Shown here in pieces: positions 50,766 through 58,963 of a DNA stretch of 64,000 bases. Numbering within the stretch: the first letter of the stretch is position 1; each line of letters starts with the position of its first letter. The notes beneath the pieces are model-generated. The model did not search any database and was not told the origin of the DNA. It saw only the letters and a program-made list of their open reading frames with translations. The stretch covers positions 36,033 to 100,032 of the forward strand of contig URLI01000001.1 of the NCBI GenBank assembly GCA_900548585.1. Direction: 5' to 3'. This stretch comes from an uncultured Prevotella sp. Lineage in GTDB: Bacteria > Bacteroidota > Bacteroidia > Bacteroidales > Bacteroidaceae. The translations under genes and the position numbers were made by a program.

Positions 50766-52202
50766 CTAATTGGAATTCACGGAATGTGCGCCTTTTCCGC
50801 CCAACCACAGTCCGGCGAAAGTCATCGCGCCGTTCAGCATCAGCAGTTCATAGCCGAAATGATAGCCGGTTGCGGCGCCCACCGCCTTGTCTATGGCGAA
50901 ACAGAGCAGCGGCGACGCCACGGCGACGTATGGCACGATGCGGTTGTTCACCGTGTGGCGCGTGAGCAGCCCGAAGGCAAACAGCCCGAGCAGCGGTCCG
51001 TAGGTGTATGAGCAAAGCACGTATATGGCATCTATCACCGACGAACTGCCCACTGCGTCCACGGCAAGGATTATGACGGCGAAGATTGCCGCCAGCGCGA
51101 GATGTGCCCTCCGGCGCAGCCGCTCATCGTCATGACTCCCGCGTATATCCACGCAGTAACTCGTCGTCATGGCTGTAAGTGCCGAGTCGGCCGAGCTGAA
51201 CGATGCCGCCACTATGCCTATTGTGAACAGCACCACCACCGAGTTGCCCAGCCGTCCCGAGGCGGCAAACATGGGCAGAAGTTCGTCGCCCTTCCCTGGC
51301 AGTGGCAGTCCCTCCTTCTGCGCCAGCATCATCAGCATGACGCCGAGCGCCATGAACAGCAGGTTTGCCGGCACGAATGCAAGCCCGTAGGTGCACATGT
51401 CCTTCTGCGCCTCGCGCAAAGTCTTGCAGGTGAGGTTCTTCTGCATCATGTCCTGATCCAGCCCCGTCATAACGACAACAATGAATATTCCGCTCAGGAA
51501 CTGTTTCCAGAAGTTCTGCTTTGACACCCAGTCGTCAAACACGAACATCCGCGAGTGCTCGTCGGCGGATATTGCGGCAAACGCATCGCCGATGCCGAAC
51601 CCAAGCTCGCCCATTACATTATATATAATAAGCAGCAGTGCCGTGAACATGCACGCGGTCTGGAACGTGTCGGTCCACACCAGTGTCTTTATCCCGCCGC
51701 GCCGCGTGTAGAGCCATATAACGGCCACCATCCCCACCACCGTGACAGCAAAAGGCACACCCACCGCAGCGAACACGAAACGGTGCAGGATTATGCACAC
51801 GACATAGAACCTGACCGCCGCGCCGGTCATCTTCGACAATAGGAAGAACCACGCCCCCGTCCTGTACGCTCCCTTGCCGAGCCTGCGGTCGAGGTAGGTG
51901 TATATCGTGGTGAGGTTCATGCGGTAGTACACCGGCAGCAGAATGAACGCCACGGCGACATACCCGAGTATGAAGCCGAGGCACGTCTGCAGGTATGTCA
52001 TCTGCGTTGCCATTACCATTCCCGGCACCGACACGAACGTTATGCCGGATATGCTTGCCCCCACCATGCCGAAGGCGACCATATACCACGGCGACCGCCG
52101 GTTGCCCCGGTAGAATGTGTCGTTGTCAGAATGTCTCGCCGTGATGCGGCTGAACATCATCAGCGCCGCGAGATAGGCAACTATCGTGACGATTATTATC
52201 AT
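50766..52202 (-). CDS. Sodium:solute symporter family transporter
   Basis: A 478-residue SSS-family protein with about 12-13 membrane segments. It has the family signature around FYRGNRRSPWYMVAFGMVGASISGITFVSVPG and a late VVLFTIGIVAASFSSADSALTAMTTSYCVD, whose SSADSALTA motif forms the sodium site. Substrates in this family include sugars, amino acids, sialic acid and vitamins; none can be chosen. The start is the ATG at 52202, three codons past a possible TTG. It lies 67 bases after secG, so cotranscription is uncertain. Confidence 0.9.
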   Translation of the reverse strand: MIIIVTIVAYLAALMMFSRITARHSDNDTFYRGNRRSPWYMVAFGMVGASISGITFVSVPGMVMATQMTYLQTCLGFILGYVAVAFILLPVYYRMNLTTIYTYLDRRLGKGAYRTGAWFFLLSKMTGAAVRFYVVCIILHRFVFAAVGVPFAVTVVGMVAVIWLYTRRGGIKTLVWTDTFQTACMFTALLLIIYNVMGELGFGIGDAFAAISADEHSRMFVFDDWVSKQNFWKQFLSGIFIVVVMTGLDQDMMQKNLTCKTLREAQKDMCTYGLAFVPANLLFMALGVMLMMLAQKEGLPLPGKGDELLPMFAASGRLGNSVVVLFTIGIVAASFSSADSALTAMTTSYCVDIRGSHDDERLRRRAHLALAAIFAVIILAVDAVGSSSVIDAIYVLCSYTYGPLLGLFAFGLLTRHTVNNRIVPYVAVASPLLCFAIDKAVGAATGYHFGYELLMLNGAMTFAGLWLGGKGAHSVNSN

Positions 52203-52269
52203 AACAGACAAAGGGGACGGAGATGATTTCTATCCGTCCCTCTGCTCGTTTTCACACCAAAGCCTTGTG

Positions 52270-52644
52270 TTATTTCTTTTCCGGTGCGGCCTGTTTCTGC
52301 GCGCCCTGTGCTGCCGGCGCGGCATTCTGCCCGCTTGTGCCGAAGCCCTGCACGTTGTTAGGGTTGGCCTGCGGTGCCTGTGTCTGTGTGTTCTCCAGCA
52401 CGCTCTGGCTGTCTGTTGCCGCCGGCGCAGTCCATGCGCACACGATGCTGAACAGCACCATGCCTATCGCGAGGCCCCATGTCGCCTTCTCTATGAAGTC
52501 TGTCGTCTTGCGTACACCCATGATGGCGTTCGACGAGGAGAAGTTCGATGCGAGGCCTCCGCCCTTGGATTCCTGTATCAGTACGATGCCGATCATAAGC
52601 ACGGCAGCCAGCAGGATCAGCACTAAGAATAATGTGTAAATCAT
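52270..52644 (-). CDS. secG: Preprotein translocase subunit SecG
   Basis: This 124-residue protein has two membrane segments (about 3-24 and 55-75), with the conserved loop QESKGGGLASNFSSSNAIMGVRKTTDFIEKATW between them (core GGGLASNF). SecG assists the SecYE channel in protein export. The C-terminal tail (from about 80) is rich in Gln, Pro and Ala, as in other Bacteroidota SecG proteins, and has no known role. It follows the TPR-like gene by 6 bases. Confidence 0.95.
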   Translation of the reverse strand: MIYTLFLVLILLAAVLMIGIVLIQESKGGGLASNFSSSNAIMGVRKTTDFIEKATWGLAIGMVLFSIVCAWTAPAATDSQSVLENTQTQAPQANPNNVQGFGTSGQNAAPAAQGAQKQAAPEKK

Positions 52645-52650
52645 CTTTTT

Positions 52651-53421
52651 TTATTGCTTTTTATACTTGTTGTTTATTATCAGTTTCTCCAGAAACCGGA
52701 TTTGGTCTGCAAAGTAAACATTTTTTTTTGGAAAATTCAAATTTAAACGCTTAATAATTTCCAAAGCCTTCGAATATTGCCCTTGTTTTATGTAAATGCG
52801 CGCCAATGTCTCGGTGAAGAACCCCTCGTCGGTGTCGTTTCCGTCATTGTCCTCGCCGTCATCCTCCGGTATTTCGTAGTCAGGAATCTCCTGCAGTTCA
52901 ATTTTGCCCTCGTTGGTGTCTATGAACTCGTCTATGAGGCTCTGTCCCCTCATCTGCGGTGTTTCCTGCGTGTCCGTGTCGTCATTCCCGTCCCCTGTTT
53001 CCATTAGGTATGCCGCATAGTCCACCGTTGCGTCCACCGCCGTCGGCCTGCGTTGCGTTCCTTCTCCGTCCTCATTCTCCTTTGGCAGTGAGTCGAGGAA
53101 TTTGTCAATCAGCGACATTGTGCGGTCGTCCCCTGCGGCCTCTCCCGCGCCATGTCCCTCCTCCTTGCCCTCTCCGTCGTCGGGGCTCAGCCTGTAGTGT
53201 GCCGCCTCCACGAGGTTGAAGATTGTCCTCCGGTCAGTGACGTATATTGCCGCCCTGCGCAGTTCCTCGTCGAATGTGGGGTCGTGCAGCAGGTAAAGGT
53301 TTTGCAGCATCAGCAGCCTTGCCGTCTGGTAGTATGGATAGAGGGCGAGCATGGAGCGCAGGTCGTAAAGCGTCTCCTTGTCCATCAGCTCTGGGTGTTT
53401 TATAAGTTGCCCTATTTCCAT
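52651..53421 (-). CDS. Conserved Bacteroidales protein with a C-terminal TPR-like motif
   Basis: This 256-residue protein has no signal peptide. Residues 1-80 form a conserved helical block (LRSMLALYPYYQTARLLMLQNLY). The middle is acidic and variable (ETGDGNDDTDTQETPQM). Residues 200-250 hold a TPR-like repeat (FFTETLARIYIKQGQYSKALEIIKRL). I recognise the pattern as a protein usually found next to lptE and secG in this order, but its function is unknown. It lies between those genes here, 21 bases after lptE, and probably shares their transcript. Confidence 0.75.
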   Translation of the reverse strand: MEIGQLIKHPELMDKETLYDLRSMLALYPYYQTARLLMLQNLYLLHDPTFDEELRRAAIYVTDRRTIFNLVEAAHYRLSPDDGEGKEEGHGAGEAAGDDRTMSLIDKFLDSLPKENEDGEGTQRRPTAVDATVDYAAYLMETGDGNDDTDTQETPQMRGQSLIDEFIDTNEGKIELQEIPDYEIPEDDGEDNDGNDTDEGFFTETLARIYIKQGQYSKALEIIKRLNLNFPKKNVYFADQIRFLEKLIINNKYKKQ

Positions 53422-53442
53422 GTCTTTGCTATTATGTTTTTT

Positions 53443-53997
53443 TCACCACTGCGCCACCGTGGCGTTGAAAATCTGGTCTGTCAGTTCCTTGCACATCTGC
53501 GTGACGAGTTCCTCCTGCACCGCGTTGAGGCTCTGTGTCGTCTCGTATGTCGATGTGGCAGTGAACTGTTTCTCGAAGTCCTCCGCGTGGTTGGTGTTGT
53601 TCGTGAACCTCACGTTGACGGTGATTGCCAGTTCCGTCTGCACCGACACGCCCTCTGATGACACCGACTTGTTCCGCTGGCTGTAGTTGGTTATCTCGCC
53701 CTCTATCTTCATGTCGCCGTTGCGTTTCACCTGTATCAGTTTCGTGTGATTTGCGAACTGGTCTTTCAGCCCGTTGTTGAAGATGCTCGCCATCGGCCCC
53801 CAGACGTAGCTCGAGCGTATTGGGAAATCGGCTATCTGTATCGTCTTCACCTTGCTGTAGTCTATGCTTGCCCCGTTGAACTTGTATGATATGCTGCACG
53901 CCGCCAGCGACAGCACCGCCGCTATGGCTGCTGCGCACATCACCGCCGCGCCTTTCGCGCCGCGCCGTCCCGTTATATGTCTCGTTGATGATGCCAT
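53443..53997 (-). CDS. lptE: LptE-family LPS assembly lipoprotein
   Basis: This 184-residue lipoprotein has an extended N-terminus and a lipobox LAAC near residue 34. SISYKFNGASIDYSKVKTI begins the LptE-like domain, with a mixed beta sheet and a C-terminal helix (QEELVTQMCKELTDQIFN). LptE forms a plug with LptD and inserts LPS in the outer membrane. The Bacteroidota form is divergent, so the symbol rests on family pattern and neighbourhood. It lies between a sigma-54 activator and the TPR-like gene. Confidence 0.82.
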   Translation of the reverse strand: MASSTRHITGRRGAKGAAVMCAAAIAAVLSLAACSISYKFNGASIDYSKVKTIQIADFPIRSSYVWGPMASIFNNGLKDQFANHTKLIQVKRNGDMKIEGEITNYSQRNKSVSSEGVSVQTELAITVNVRFTNNTNHAEDFEKQFTATSTYETTQSLNAVQEELVTQMCKELTDQIFNATVAQW

Positions 53998-54013
53998 TTC
54001 GCTGCCTCCCGGT

Positions 54014-55228
54014 CTATTCCAGTCCGTACTGTTTTATCCTTCTGTAAAGCGTGCGGTCCGAAATGCCGAGTTCCGCTGCCGCCTTCTTGCGGTTCCCCCC
54101 GTTTCTCTCGAGAGCCTTCTCCACCATCTGCCGCCCGATGTCGCTTAGGTTCAGCGTTTCCGGTTCCCTTATCTCCTCTGCCACGGCATCCTGCACGCTC
54201 GGTGTCTGTGGCATCCTCACCCTGTCCGCAGGCTGGTATATGGCCGGCATCTGCGTCTCCCCGGCGACGACAGCCGGATGCCTTGCCGAGTCGAGTTGCT
54301 TGCGCAGGTCGTTCATGTCCTGCCTGAGGTCTGACACGTTCCCCCGCAGCTCATACAGTATCTTGAACAAAATCTCGCGCTCGCTCTCGTATGACTTGCT
54401 TCCGCTGCCGCCCACCTTTGCAAGTTGCATGCTCTCCTGATCCTGCGGTATGAACTTCCGCAGGTCCTGCGGCGTTATCTCGCGCCTCTCGCTCAGTATC
54501 GACATCTGTTCGGTGATGTTCTTCAGTTGCCTCACGTTGCCCGGCCACTTGTATTTCAGCATAATCTGCTGTGCCTCCTCGGTGAGCGTAATCTTCGGCA
54601 GGTGGTATTTCTCTGCCATCAGCATGGCGAACAGCCTGAACAGCAAGAGGATGTCCTCTCCCCTGTCCCGCAGTGGCGGCATCTGTACCGGTATGGTGTT
54701 CAGGCGGTAGTAAAGGTCCTCGCGGAATCGCCCCTCGCTTATCGCCCGGCGCATGTTCACGTTCGTCGCAGCCACGATGCGCACGTCGGTCTTCATCACT
54801 TTCTGCCCTCCCACGCGCAGGTACTCGCCCGTCTCGAGGACGCGCAGCAGCCGTGCCTGCGTAGCCAGTGGCAGCTCGCCAACCTCGTCGAGGAACAGCG
54901 TCCCCTTGTTTGCTATGCCGAAATATCCCTCGCTCTCACCGATGGCACCTGTGAACGAGCCTTTCTCATGTCCGAAGAGTTCCGAATCGATGGTTCCCTC
55001 GGGGATGGAGCCGCAGTTTATGGCGAAATACTTCTCGCGCCTGCGCGGCGACCTGTCGTGTATCAGCCTCGGTATGATCTCCTTGCCCACGCCGCTCTCG
55101 CCGACGATGAGCACGCTGAGGTCGGTCGGCGCGACCTGCATCGCCACGTCGAGCGCCCTGTTAAGCGCATCGCAGTTGCCGACGATGCTGTAACGCTGTT
55201 TTATTTTCTGAAGTTCCGATGTGTTCAT
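54014..55228 (-). CDS. Sigma-54-dependent Fis-type transcriptional activator without receiver domain
   Basis: This 404-residue bacterial enhancer-binding protein begins almost directly with the AAA+ domain. Walker A is VGESGVGKE, and the sigma-54 contact loop is GSFTGA in place of GAFTGA. GTLFLDEVGELPL is Walker B, and LRDRGEDILLLFR supplies arginine residues. The C-terminal KKAAAELGISDRTLYRRIKQYGLE is a Fis-type helix-turn-helix. There is no N-terminal sensor or phosphoacceptor, so control must be by other means. It heads the lptE-TPR-secG group, a conserved Bacteroidales arrangement, so regulation of envelope genes is plausible. Confidence 0.91.
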   Translation of the reverse strand: MNTSELQKIKQRYSIVGNCDALNRALDVAMQVAPTDLSVLIVGESGVGKEIIPRLIHDRSPRRREKYFAINCGSIPEGTIDSELFGHEKGSFTGAIGESEGYFGIANKGTLFLDEVGELPLATQARLLRVLETGEYLRVGGQKVMKTDVRIVAATNVNMRRAISEGRFREDLYYRLNTIPVQMPPLRDRGEDILLLFRLFAMLMAEKYHLPKITLTEEAQQIMLKYKWPGNVRQLKNITEQMSILSERREITPQDLRKFIPQDQESMQLAKVGGSGSKSYESEREILFKILYELRGNVSDLRQDMNDLRKQLDSARHPAVVAGETQMPAIYQPADRVRMPQTPSVQDAVAEEIREPETLNLSDIGRQMVEKALERNGGNRKKAAAELGISDRTLYRRIKQYGLE

Positions 55229-55238
55229 TTTGAGTTGA

Positions 55239-55246
55239 CAAAATTA
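55239..55246 (-). promoter_or_regulatory. Minus-7 promoter box (TAATTTTG) of the sigma-54 activator operon
   Basis: CAAAATTA reads TAATTTTG in gene direction and lies 11 bases before the ATG at 55228, giving a very short leader. Confidence 0.5.
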
Positions 55247-55285
55247 CATATATTTTTCCACAAACCTGCAATTCTGGCAGAAAAC

Positions 55286-55316
55286 TTGCTACATTTAACG
55301 AATTATATTACCTTTG
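55286..55316 (+). promoter_or_regulatory. Promoter of ndk
   Basis: TTG at 55286-55288 and TACCTTTG at 55309-55316 are 20 bases apart. A leader of about 90 bases runs to the ndk ATG at 55409. It includes CGTGAACAGCGTGGAAACATG but no clear structure. Confidence 0.65.
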
Positions 55317-55408
55317 CACGCCGTGAACAGCGTGGAAACATGCCAGTTTTGCTGGCAAGGCCGTCTGTTTGCGGAATACTCACATTATTAACAACAACTG
55401 ATTTTTAA

Positions 55409-55870
55409 ATGGAAAAAACACTCGTTCTTTTGAAACCAAGTTGCGTTCAGCGTCAACTTATCGGTGAGATAATCAACCGCTTCGAGCGTCGCGGACTGCG
55501 CATCGCCGGCATGAAAATGATGCAGTTAGACGATGCCATACTGCGCGAGCACTATGCCCACCTCGCCGACAAGCCGTTCTTCCCGGTGCTGGCTGCGTCT
55601 ATGCAGGCATCGCCCGTTGTGGCAATGGCACTCGAGGGCATCGATGCCGTGCAGGTGGTGCGCACCATGACCGGTGCTACAAACGGCCGCGCCGCCGCTC
55701 CCGGCACCATACGCGGCGACTTCTCCGTGAGCAACCAGCAGAACATCGTGCATGCTTCCGACTCGCCGGAGAACGCCGCCATCGAGCTGAAGCGTTTCTT
55801 CCGCGAGGGCGAAATATTCGAGTACACCTCCGGCGCGCGCGAATACATCTACGGCGCGGACGAGTGCTGA
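55409..55870 (+). CDS. ndk: Nucleoside diphosphate kinase
   Basis: This 153-residue enzyme transfers the gamma phosphate between nucleoside di- and triphosphates. LVLLKPSCVQR opens the domain, MTGATNGRAAAPGTIRGDFS is the nucleotide site, and the phosphorylated histidine is His115 in NIVHASDS. The length is normal. It has its own promoter. The convergent udk gene is 478 bases away, beyond REP-like and 22-bp repeats. Confidence 0.97.
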   Translation: MEKTLVLLKPSCVQRQLIGEIINRFERRGLRIAGMKMMQLDDAILREHYAHLADKPFFPVLAASMQASPVVAMALEGIDAVQVVRTMTGATNGRAAAPGTIRGDFSVSNQQNIVHASDSPENAAIELKRFFREGEIFEYTSGAREYIYGADEC

Positions 55871-55954
55871 CACCGTGACAACCCGTCCACAGCACGGGCA
55901 TATCCAGCAAATCAACTTACATGATTTCAGGACATGCCCGGCGGATAACATGAA

Positions 55955-56026
55955 AGGGGCTGCGTCTAAACAAATGCAGCCCCTCTCATCTGTTGACTTG
56001 TAGGGACTTACGCCCTGTAAGTCCGC
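55955..56026. repeat. Dispersed two-hairpin element, copy B (inverted relative to copy A)
   Basis: AGGGGCTGC (55955-55963) pairs with GCAGCCCCT (55976-55984); this stem probably ends ndk transcription. It is followed at 56004-56024 by GGACTTAC-gccct-GTAAGTCC, a perfect 8-bp dyad. Read on the minus strand, the order and wording match copy A near 31975-32057. Confidence 0.7.
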
Positions 56027-56110
56027 TCCATGCACCATGATGCACATACCGAACAAAAATTATCTGTGCCAACGATGATGCTTGCGGACTTACAGGGCGT
56101 AAGTCCCTAC
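56000..56110. repeat. Inverted pair of 27-bp REP-like dyads
   Basis: A 27-base segment at 56000-56026 recurs as its exact reverse complement at 56084-56110. Each arm is itself a dyad (GGACTTAC, 5-base loop, GTAAGTCC). The 57 bases between them hold no gene. The layout resembles BIME-type paired REP elements. Confidence 0.85.
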
Positions 56111-56250
56111 ATGCAAAATAAGTCCGCTGCACAAAGGGGCTTGTTTTGGAATAATTTATCAGAGCAAAAATCATTCATGCGAGACTGTGACGTAAAAACT
56201 TAATTGTGGCACAGCCTCTTCAGTTTACAACAAGGTGTCTTTCGCAATGA

Positions 56251-56309
56251 AAAATCGCCGGATTTGGTTTGTGAAAAAGCCGAATTTGCATCGCAAAACA
56301 GCCGAATTT
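56251..56309. repeat. 22-bp-period array, 3 decayed units (array 5)
   Basis: Three cores end with TTT at 56265, 56287 and 56309, exactly 22 bases apart: AAAATCGCCGGATTT, GAAAAAGCCGAATTT and AAAACAGCCGAATTT. They are more diverged than the other arrays. The array is 39 bases beyond the udk stop and follows the REP-like pair in the ndk-udk convergent gap. Confidence 0.78.
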
Positions 56310-56347
56310 GCGCTGCAGGAGATGCCAGACGGAAAACCGGTTGGCGG

Positions 56348-56965
56348 TCAGCGTGCGCCGGGAACGATGCCCTCTATGTATTTGCACAGTATGCCGATGC
56401 CCTTCAGGTTCTCCCCTCCCTGCGGTATTATGACGTCGGCATATTTCTTCGTAGGCTCGATGAACTGCTCGTGCATCGGCTTGAGCACCTTGAGGTATCT
56501 GTCCAGCACCATGTCCACGGTTCGCCCGCGCTCCACAACGTCGCGCTGAATGTTGCGTATGAGCCTCTCGTCGTCGTCGGTGTCAACATATATCTTGAGG
56601 TCCATCATGTCGCGCAGCTTGCGGTTTATGAGGGTCATTATCCCCTCGATTATTATCACCGGCTTCGGCTCCACACGCACCGTCTCCTTCATGCGGTTGC
56701 AGTCGATGTAGGAGTATGTGGGCTGTTCGATGGCCTTGCCGCTGCGCAGTTCCGTGACGTGCCTGATCAGCAGTTTCCAGTCGAACGCGTCCGGGTGGTC
56801 GAAATTTATCGCGTGGCGTTCCTCGTCGGTCATTCCCGTTGTGTCGTTGTAGTAAGAGTCTAACGGCACCACCGTGACATAGTGCGGCGGCAGAGCGGCC
56901 GCCAGTTTCCTGACCACCGTTGTCTTTCCCGAGCCTGTGCCTCCGGCAATTCCTATTATAGTCAT
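56348..56965 (-). CDS. udk: Uridine kinase
   Basis: This 205-residue kinase phosphorylates uridine and cytidine with ATP or GTP. Walker A is GIAGGTGSGKTT at the start. VPLDSYYND, NFDHPDAFDW and the DLKIYVDTDDDERLIRN segment with RDVVERGR are the family's substrate and lid regions. It is a salvage enzyme of the cytoplasm. The UDG-family gene lies 18 bases upstream on the same strand. Confidence 0.96.
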   Translation of the reverse strand: MTIIGIAGGTGSGKTTVVRKLAAALPPHYVTVVPLDSYYNDTTGMTDEERHAINFDHPDAFDWKLLIRHVTELRSGKAIEQPTYSYIDCNRMKETVRVEPKPVIIIEGIMTLINRKLRDMMDLKIYVDTDDDERLIRNIQRDVVERGRTVDMVLDRYLKVLKPMHEQFIEPTKKYADVIIPQGGENLKGIGILCKYIEGIVPGAR

Positions 56966-56983
56966 TGTTATCTTGTTTTCTTT

Positions 56984-57625
56984 TTATTGCCTGGCTTCGT
57001 CTGCTGGCATGTCGCTATGCCTGCACGGCCACTCCCTGCCGCCCGTCGCCGCGCGGCTGTGAAGGCCTGACAACACCTTTGCGTAAATCTGCGCCTTTCC
57101 CTCCACGCTCATTGGGTATGCCCTCGAGCTGCTCGGCATCCGCCACAGCATCATGTGGCGTCCTGCGAAATCGAAAGGCATGCACTCCCCCACTCCCGGC
57201 TTCGCAATGCCGAAGTGCGCGGCGAGCAGCGCGGTGGCCTTCCCGCCCGTTGTCACTACCGTCTCGAGTGCCGGCATGCGGCTCATCAGGCCGTCGAGGT
57301 CGGTCGGTGTCACCACCTCGAGGTCCTTGTCGGATGCCGTGTTGCGCGTCCTCCTCACCTCCGTCGCGGTGTCGTATATCGCGATGCCCCTGTCACGCAG
57401 CAGCGCGACTATCTCCCCGAGGCGGAATGTCCTTGCCCCGCCGTCCACGAAGTGCATCTTGTCGGCGAAGAACACCAGCCCGAAGATGCGCCACATGTCG
57501 TTCTGGAAATTCGGGTAGAAGAAGTCCATCGACCACCTGTTGCGCGCCGGAGGAAAACTGCCGAGCATCAGCAGCCTCGCCCCGTCAGGTATGAACGGCT
57601 GCAGGGGGTGTCTCTCAGTGTCCAT
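56984..57625 (-). CDS. Uracil-DNA glycosylase-family protein
   Basis: This 213-residue protein belongs to the uracil-DNA glycosylase superfamily in a Bacteroidota-typical form. LLMLGSFPPARNRWSMDFFYPNFQNDMW contains the GxxP-type active-site loop (core GSFPPARNRW). RRTRNTASDKDLEV and the C-terminal MPSSSRAYPMS take the place of the second motif (HPSP in classic UDG). Members excise uracil or mismatched bases. The unusual motifs leave base specificity open. It lies 6 bases after the secreted phosphatase-type gene. Confidence 0.75.
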   Translation of the reverse strand: MDTERHPLQPFIPDGARLLMLGSFPPARNRWSMDFFYPNFQNDMWRIFGLVFFADKMHFVDGGARTFRLGEIVALLRDRGIAIYDTATEVRRTRNTASDKDLEVVTPTDLDGLMSRMPALETVVTTGGKATALLAAHFGIAKPGVGECMPFDFAGRHMMLWRMPSSSRAYPMSVEGKAQIYAKVLSGLHSRAATGGREWPCRHSDMPADEARQ

Positions 57626-57631
57626 CCGCGC

Positions 57632-58669
57632 TTATTTCTCCTTCACGAGATAGATGGCCACCGGCAGGTGGTCGCTGTATCCGTTGAGCCACACCCCTCC
57701 GGCGTGCGTCCGCTTCGGTGTGCCCTTGTACTTACCCTCGGTCTGCATCAGGTAGTCGCGCTTCTGTATCTTGTGCCTCAGTAATGTCAGCGTGGAGTAG
57801 TCCTTGGTCATCGCTCCACTTATGAGGTTCGGCGACACCACTATCTGGTCGAAGAGGTTCCACGAGCCCTGGTAGCACAATGTGCCCTGCCCCTTCTTGG
57901 CGAGGGTGTTGTACCACGGGTTGTACATGTCGCCCGGGCCGACCTCCGACATTTCCGCCTTTGCCCCGAGAGCCTCGCACATGCTCTTGTCCATCGGGTC
58001 GTCGTTCATGTCGCCCATCACGATGACCTTCGCGGCTGTGTCCGCACGCATCACCGAGTCCTTTATCATGCGCACCTGCCGCCCCGCCGACTCGCGGTAG
58101 AACGGGCCGCTGAAACGGCTTGGCCAGTGGCACACGATGATTACGACATGCTCGTCGGCCATCGTCCCGCTGATGGTCAGGAAGCCGCGCGTGAAATACG
58201 CGCTGTCCTTTTCCAGTTCCTGGACGTATGGCAGCAACTTGTATCCGTTCAGCGTGAACAGCGCGGGGTTGTAGAGCAGCGCGCAGTCAATGCCACGGAT
58301 GTCCGGCCCCTCCACATGAACATATTTATATCCACGCGCGCGCAGAGGCTCCTGTGCCACGAGGTCATCGAGCACGCGCGAGTTCTCCACCTCCGACAGG
58401 CCTATGACCGCACAGCCCACGTTGGGCAGCATGTCGGTGCCCATGTCAGCGAGGGCGCGCGCCATGTTGCGCAGTTTGTTCTTATATTTCATCTCCCCCC
58501 ATCGGTTTGCCCCGTTGGGCAGGTATTCGTAGTCGTTCTTCCCCTCGTCGTGGCATGTGTCAAACAAGTTCTCCTGGTTGTAGAAGCCGACACCATAGAC
58601 ACGGAACTGTTTCTGCCCGTATGTGAAGACCGCCGCGAGGCAGAACAAAAAGATCAAGATTTTTCTCAT
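57632..58669 (-). CDS. Secreted endonuclease/exonuclease/phosphatase-family protein
   Basis: This 345-residue protein has a signal peptide (KILIFLFCLAAVFTYGQ) and a complete EEP fold. FYNQENLFDT opens it, IGLSEVENSRVL gives the metal-binding Glu, VIVCHWPSR the catalytic His, VMGDMNDDP the Asp-Asn pair and NGYSDHLPVAIYL the final SDH. The family includes DNase I-like nucleases and phosphodiesterases. Export suggests action on external nucleic acid or phosphoesters. Its promoter faces that of a TonB receptor and OB-fold lipoproteins across a 294-base gap, an arrangement that suggests one uptake system. Confidence 0.9.
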   Translation of the reverse strand: MRKILIFLFCLAAVFTYGQKQFRVYGVGFYNQENLFDTCHDEGKNDYEYLPNGANRWGEMKYKNKLRNMARALADMGTDMLPNVGCAVIGLSEVENSRVLDDLVAQEPLRARGYKYVHVEGPDIRGIDCALLYNPALFTLNGYKLLPYVQELEKDSAYFTRGFLTISGTMADEHVVIIVCHWPSRFSGPFYRESAGRQVRMIKDSVMRADTAAKVIVMGDMNDDPMDKSMCEALGAKAEMSEVGPGDMYNPWYNTLAKKGQGTLCYQGSWNLFDQIVVSPNLISGAMTKDYSTLTLLRHKIQKRDYLMQTEGKYKGTPKRTHAGGVWLNGYSDHLPVAIYLVKEK

Positions 58670-58719
58670 AACTTTATATTGTTTTTATTTGTCCGGACCT
58701 GTATTTCCGAGTTCGGCGA

Positions 58720-58727
58720 CAAAGTTA
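58720..58727 (-). promoter_or_regulatory. Minus-7 promoter box (TAACTTTG) of the secreted EEP-family gene
   Basis: CAAAGTTA reads TAACTTTG on the minus strand, 50 bases before the start at 58669. The same gap (58670-58963) holds the divergent promoter of the TonB receptor operon and nothing else that I can see. Confidence 0.6.
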
Positions 58728-58897
58728 ATAAAAAAAGTTCATATACAACTAATCCGGAATAAAAAAGAACGGCACGGCACATCATTTGTCCACGCGCAAA
58801 CGGGATGAGCCGACCTCACAAACAAAAATCGGCAAATTGGAGGTTGCGGGAAGCAAGGCACGGGAGGAATGGCATTTAAACTTTTTTCGTTTTTTTG

Positions 58898-58929
58898 TTT
58901 TGTCCTTAAGTTTTTTCATGCTACCTTTG
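58898..58929 (+). promoter_or_regulatory. Promoter of the TonB receptor operon
   Basis: TTTTG at 58898-58902 and TACCTTTG at 58922-58929 are 19 bases apart. The ATG at 58964 lies 34 bases beyond the box. Confidence 0.68.
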
Positions 58930-58963
58930 TACCCAAAGAATTATTAATTAAACTAAAAACGAG

